A program made the translations under genes and the position numbers. Below, piece by piece: positions 44,878-47,500 of a stretch of 47,500 nucleotides of DNA. Source of the stretch: an uncultured Acidobacteriota bacterium (lineage in GTDB: Bacteria > Acidobacteriota > Blastocatellia > Pyrinomonadales > Pyrinomonadaceae). Positions within the stretch are counted from its first letter, which is position 1, and each line of letters opens with the position of its first letter. Below the pieces are notes generated by a model. The model made no database searches. It had not been told where the DNA came from and was given only the letters and a program-made list of their open reading frames with translations. The stretch spans positions 1 to 47,500 of the forward strand of contig CALMAH010000042.1 of the NCBI GenBank assembly GCA_937859595.1. The letters run 5' to 3'.

Positions 44878-45504
44878 TTGATTACGAACGGCTTAATCGC
44901 TGCACTTATTCTCGGTCTTTGCCTAGCTAATTTTCTCTTGCTTAAGCAAAATCGAGAGTTAAAGTCAATTATTTCTCAAAGGCAGGCTGAGCCGCTTCTA
45001 CCAGGTCAATCGGTTGCTCCACTCTCAGCAACCGACTTGTCGGGTAAACAAATACAGGTAACTTTTTCACCGGAGTCAAAGACAGTTTTCTTCGTGTTTT
45101 CGCCATCGTGTAAGGCGTGTGAACTGATCTTACCTGACTGGATATCGATTATAGATAGCGTGGATTCGCATAGTTTTAGGAAATACGGCCTAAATCTGGG
45201 AGGCATGGAAGAAGGGAATCAGTTCTTAACCTCACATGGTTTGAATCTGGAAATGCTTAGTGATCTGGAGACATCAACAAAGGAAGAATACAAACTCTTT
45301 TTCACGCCATTGACAATAGTGATTAATGAGAACGGGGTCGTTGAAAAGGTTTGGCTTGGTGCATTTAACTCTGAAACGAGAAAAGATGTCGAGCGTTATT
45401 TCGGAATATCACTTGTCGATATGCCGAATTTGAATGGTCAAGAAACGTCGGTTAACATTAGCCCTGAACGGCTTCTTGACAGTGTTAACTCAATCAACCA
45501 ATAG
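44878..45504 (+). CDS. Membrane-anchored thioredoxin-like (redoxin, TlpA/ResA/MauD-type) protein
   Basis: 208 residues from a TTG at 44878, but the true start may be the ATG at 44831 if the C tract differs by one base; that gives a Pro/Arg-rich cytoplasmic leader before the helix. The N-terminal helix (GLIAALILGLCLANFLLL) anchors it with the rest outside the cytoplasm. The thioredoxin fold has FFVFSPSCKACELILPDW with the active-site pair C78-K-A-C81, a FFTPLTIVINENGVVEKVWLG segment containing the cis-Pro after Thr, and a helical end. This is a disulfide oxidoreductase of the envelope. It is first in a cassette with a six-cysteine secreted micro-protein, its likely substrate (inference). DNA is more A/T-rich than in the Kdo operon. 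Confidence 0.82.
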   Translation: MITNGLIAALILGLCLANFLLLKQNRELKSIISQRQAEPLLPGQSVAPLSATDLSGKQIQVTFSPESKTVFFVFSPSCKACELILPDWISIIDSVDSHSFRKYGLNLGGMEEGNQFLTSHGLNLEMLSDLETSTKEEYKLFFTPLTIVINENGVVEKVWLGAFNSETRKDVERYFGISLVDMPNLNGQETSVNISPERLLDSVNSINQ

Positions 45505-45515
45505 GAGGAAACAAC

Positions 45516-45794
45516 ATGAGAAGAAGCATATTGAGGACAGTTGGGATATTGATGTTGGCTGTTTCTCTTGGATTAAGCGTAGAGCAACTAAACGTGTCAG
45601 CTGACGCAGCGAATGCTTGTCCGACGGATCCGTTTGGACTGTCGAATTGTATGTGTGACTACCTGTACCATATTGATGTGCAGGAAGGAAGTTACATTGT
45701 TAGATATTGCACATACGGATGTAATTGTTCGGATTCCGGCGGGGGTGGTCATCACTTCTACATTGAACGGGATCACACTGTGATAATAGATTGA
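45516..45794 (+). CDS. Secreted six-cysteine micro-protein (copy 1)
   Basis: 92 residues with an excellent ribosome binding site (aGGAGGaaacaacATG) 11 bases after the redoxin stop. A signal peptide (MRRSILRTVGILMLAVSLGLSV, cleavage probably before or in DAANA) precedes a mature part of about 60 residues. Its six Cys are spaced C-x9-C-x-C-x17-C-x3-C-x-C and are followed by a Gly-rich turn (SGGGGHH) and FYIERDHTVIID. The copy at 46873 has the same order, spacing and YIER ending. Three disulfides are likely, made by the upstream redoxin. No known bacteriocin or toxin family is recognised. It could be a secreted peptide, an enzyme subunit or a metal binder. Confidence 0.82.
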   Translation: MRRSILRTVGILMLAVSLGLSVEQLNVSADAANACPTDPFGLSNCMCDYLYHIDVQEGSYIVRYCTYGCNCSDSGGGGHHFYIERDHTVIID

Positions 45795-45802
45795 GGATGC
45801 AT

Positions 45803-45838
45803 GCGGATTCGGAACCGGAGAATCCGAATCCGCCTTTA
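45803..45838 (+). terminator. Intercistronic hairpin after micro-protein copy 1
   Basis: GCGGATTCGGA (45803-45813) pairs perfectly with TCCGAATCCGC (45823-45833) around a 9-base loop, followed by CTTTATC. The weak T-run suggests partial termination or a stabilising hairpin, which would favour micro-protein over downstream expression. Confidence 0.6.
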
Positions 45839-45856
45839 TCGTTGATGGGAGGGATT

Positions 45857-46462
45857 ATGAAAATCAAGCGGTTTTGTGTTTCGAAAGGAAAGGGATTTTG
45901 GCAGCGTCTTGGAATTTGTTTACTTTTTGCCCTCGTTTACGTTGGAATCGCTCCTGCCCAGGAGCCTACATCGATCAGGAAGGCGGTCGGTACGTCACTT
46001 GTCCTTAAGACCTTTGTTGAGATACCCAAAGCAACCGAAGAGTGTACACCGGAGGAATGCGAGTGGTGGGAGCGGCTGCGCACGGCCGGCAACGGTCTTT
46101 ACCGAAAAGGGGACACACGCTCAACCCGCCAGTTTGTCTTGCTGCTTGTGGAAGGGATGGAAAAGTCCTACCGCGTACCACTAGAGGACCGGCCGCCTCT
46201 TATTTTGCATTTGCCGCCTCCCGCCCCGTTTCCCCGAGGTTTTAGCTCAAGAAACGGAAACGTTGAACTTTCGGTTGAATATGCCGCCGAAGGCTCTGTC
46301 GGTGAGATAGATCTCGTTTCGGGGCTTCGTTCGGATCTGGACCAGCGCTGCATCCTTTGGATACGTGAAACCTTATTTTTGCCGGCGGTAAAGGACGGGA
46401 AATTCGTCACAGAGTGGCGAGCTACCTCATGCGGTTTTGGGTCATCAACCAGTACGCGGTAA
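45857..46462 (+). CDS. Exported protein with TonB-C-like C-terminal domain
   Basis: 201 residues from the ATG at 45857, preceded by GGGAGGG; the frame is open 66 bases further but without a signal. The signal peptide (FWQRLGICLLFALVYVGIAPAQ) leads into a mature protein with two Cys in ECTPEECEWW. After a Pro-rich stretch (about 120-135) the last 65 residues (NVELSVEYAAEGSVGEIDLVSGL ... LFLPAVKDGKFVTEW) match the pattern of TonB C-terminal domains in this phylum. Unlike TonB it has no N-terminal membrane anchor or Pro/Lys span, so energy transduction is unlikely; a soluble relative is more probable. It belongs to the redoxin/six-Cys cassette by position. Confidence 0.72.
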   Translation: MKIKRFCVSKGKGFWQRLGICLLFALVYVGIAPAQEPTSIRKAVGTSLVLKTFVEIPKATEECTPEECEWWERLRTAGNGLYRKGDTRSTRQFVLLLVEGMEKSYRVPLEDRPPLILHLPPPAPFPRGFSSRNGNVELSVEYAAEGSVGEIDLVSGLRSDLDQRCILWIRETLFLPAVKDGKFVTEWRATSCGFGSSTSTR

Positions 46463-46468
46463 GCAACC

Positions 46469-46790
46469 GCATGTTTTTGTCCGAGCGAAAAGTCACATCA
46501 TTACTCTTACCTCATCCGCGAAACTTCGATACCGAGTTTTTGGAATAAATTTGGGGGATGGATCCGAAGGTGTTGAATTTATGTCTTTTCGTGATCTAAA
46601 GATAGAGACGTTTGTAGATCTTGATACTAACACTAAAGAGGCGTACAAGCTTTTCGTGACGGCAACGACACTTGTGATTGACAAGGCAGGAAAGGTTGAA
46701 AAAATCTGGGTAGGGGCATTCAACTCAGAGACAAAATCAAGTGTGGAAGAATATTTTGACATTTCGGCTCTTGTTGCTGATGCAATGTAA
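46469..46790 (+). pseudogene. Decayed second copy of the redoxin gene
   Basis: The last 80 codons translate to FGINLGDGSEGVEFMSF, DLDTNTKEAYKLFVTATTLVIDKAGKVEKIWVGAFNSETKSSVEEYFDI, clearly paralogous to the C-terminal half of the redoxin at 44878. The N-terminal helix is absent. An ATG at 46469 starts a short frame (MFLSERKVTSLLLPHP) that lines up by eye with the active-site segment SCKACELILP but has lost both cysteines. About 22 bases appear deleted relative to the intact copy, so the frame shifts before FGINL. Together this is a truncated, frameshifted, catalytically dead copy. A TTG-started read-through ORF of 117 codons spans it and could be called a gene by software. Confidence 0.75.
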
Positions 46791-46872
46791 GCCTTTAAAA
46801 TCATTAGCTTGGATTTGACGAGAACAAATGCTTCATAGTTCCCGCAAACACCATAATTAGGAGGAGTAAAAC

Positions 46873-47142
46873 ATGTACAAAGTAACTTGGAAGGTATTTT
46901 CGACAATAGTCTTAGCCACTTTAATCAGCTTTAGCCTTTTCCAACTTAGAACCACTGTAGTAAGGGCCGAGGTTTGTCCTCCGGGTAGCTCCGTTGGCTG
47001 TGGTTGCCATTTTCAAGGTGCGTCAAGCGTAACGTATCAAGATTACACCGTTTGGTACTGTGAATATTTGTGTGGTGGCTGTGGAGGAGGGGGGAACCCA
47101 ATGTATATTGAGAGAACCGTCGAGGTTATTGAGTGGCATTAG
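46873..47142 (+). CDS. Secreted six-cysteine micro-protein (copy 2)
   Basis: 89 residues with GGAGGAG before the ATG. A signal peptide (VFSTIVLATLISFSLFQL) is followed by a mature part with six Cys spaced C-x7-C-x-C-x17-C-x3-C-x2-C, then GGGGNPMYIERTVEVIEWH. The x17 spacing, CxC, CxxxC, Gly-run and YIER end are the same as in copy 1, though overall identity is modest, so the Cys framework appears conserved while the loops diverge. It follows the decayed redoxin copy, as copy 1 follows the intact one. A single surviving redoxin may therefore serve both peptides. Confidence 0.8.
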   Translation: MYKVTWKVFSTIVLATLISFSLFQLRTTVVRAEVCPPGSSVGCGCHFQGASSVTYQDYTVWYCEYLCGGCGGGGNPMYIERTVEVIEWH

Positions 47143-47368
47143 TGCTCCCTGTCTACGTTTCGGCGCTATCCGTAGCCAATTCGCACATTTCCGACATGGA
47201 GGTCTTTCGCGGAAAAGTGCAAGTCCTTTGGGTCATCTGGGCAAGTCGGTTCGTTTTGGCTATCGACTGGGTAACTTAGCGATTTCTATTTAAGGAAAGG
47301 AGCTTGGCTTTAGGGATGTCTTGGCCGTAATGCTTTATTAGCATGTGAATATTTATAGGGGTGTCGTC

Positions 47369-47500
47369 ATGAATTGTTTACAAAAATCGACGAAGTCAAG
47401 TTTTCTTGGTTTGGTCGCGGTGTTTGCCACGATTGGGTTGATCGAGGTCTCTGGCCAAGCAGAAGAGCGAAAGGATGACACTCTTACTCAGATCCGAGGG
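47369..47500 (+). CDS. N-terminal part of an exported protein cut by the window edge
   Basis: An ATG at 47369 starts 44 codons that remain open to the last base. They encode a signal peptide (SSFLGLVAVFATIGLIEVSGQ) and a charged start of the mature protein (AEERKDDTLTQIRG). By position it follows micro-protein copy 2 as the TonB-C-like gene follows copy 1, so it may be a paralog of that gene, but too little is visible to confirm. The 226 bases upstream hold no convincing gene; a small dyad (ATGCT-N5-AGCAT, 47330-47344) lies before it. Confidence 0.6.
   Translation, partial: MNCLQKSTKSSFLGLVAVFATIGLIEVSGQAEERKDDTLTQIRG

Overview
The window reads as chromosomal DNA of a Gram-negative (didermic) bacterium, most likely an Acidobacteriota of the Blastocatellia/Pyrinomonadaceae type. 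The didermic call rests on a near-complete CMP-Kdo gene set (kdsB, kdsA, kdsC), a TonB-dependent receptor and several lipoproteins. The phylum call is an inference from protein style: secreted proteins ending in a carboxypeptidase-regulatory-like module, a zinc-ribbon plus DUF4190 protein, an S9 peptidase, a FecR-domain protein and a YyaL-type thioredoxin protein. No rRNA gene, IS transposase, prophage or CRISPR array was seen.

Layout. 1-3.2 kb (minus): a three-gene unit with a beta-class DNA methyltransferase carrying a C-terminal Mrr-like nuclease domain, a coupled coiled-coil membrane protein and a tiny membrane ORF; this looks like an accessory, possibly defence-related unit. 3.3-8.3 kb: two secreted surface proteins with a shared C-terminal module, the larger behind a good promoter and a long structured leader. 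8.4-12.7 kb: a haem/iron group (ChaN-like protein, haem oxygenase, TonB-dependent receptor). 12.8-18.9 kb: S9 peptidase, YraN, a secreted protein and a YyaL-like protein. 19-23.9 kb: a small Ala/Asn-rich lipoprotein, a GAF-GGDEF protein, a beta-CASP RNA hydrolase coupled to an AraC regulator, and a DUF6265-like protein. 24-27.7 kb (minus): two MacB/FtsX-type permeases without an ATPase, and a third protein with the shared C-terminal module. 28.1-36.1 kb: an NTF2-like double-domain lipoprotein, sucD, ndk, a zinc-ribbon/DUF4190 protein, an isolated nuoI, an IrrE-like protein with an altered HExxH, a GAF-SpoIIE phosphatase, a small unknown gene and a FecR-domain protein. 36.2-43.7 kb: a CPBP protease, then the operon kdsB - small membrane protein - pyrG - kdsA - M1-like pseudo-peptidase - kdsC, in which PyrG makes the CTP that KdsB uses.

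43.7-44.7 kb holds no gene but is packed with repeats: a 21/22-bp direct repeat, five stem-loops about 70-77 bp apart whose arms change in a compensating way, a perfect 9-bp hairpin, 9-bp and 7-bp tandem repeats and two REP-like palindromes. A tRNA-Gly(CCC) follows. Just downstream a consensus promoter drives a more A/T-rich cassette: a membrane-anchored thioredoxin-like protein (start region contains a C9 tract), a secreted six-cysteine micro-protein, and a secreted TonB-C-like protein. The cassette is partly duplicated: a decayed redoxin copy, a second six-cysteine micro-protein with the same cysteine spacing, and another secreted protein cut by the right edge. This redoxin plus six-Cys peptide cassette and the covarying stem-loop array are the best candidates for undescribed biology here.
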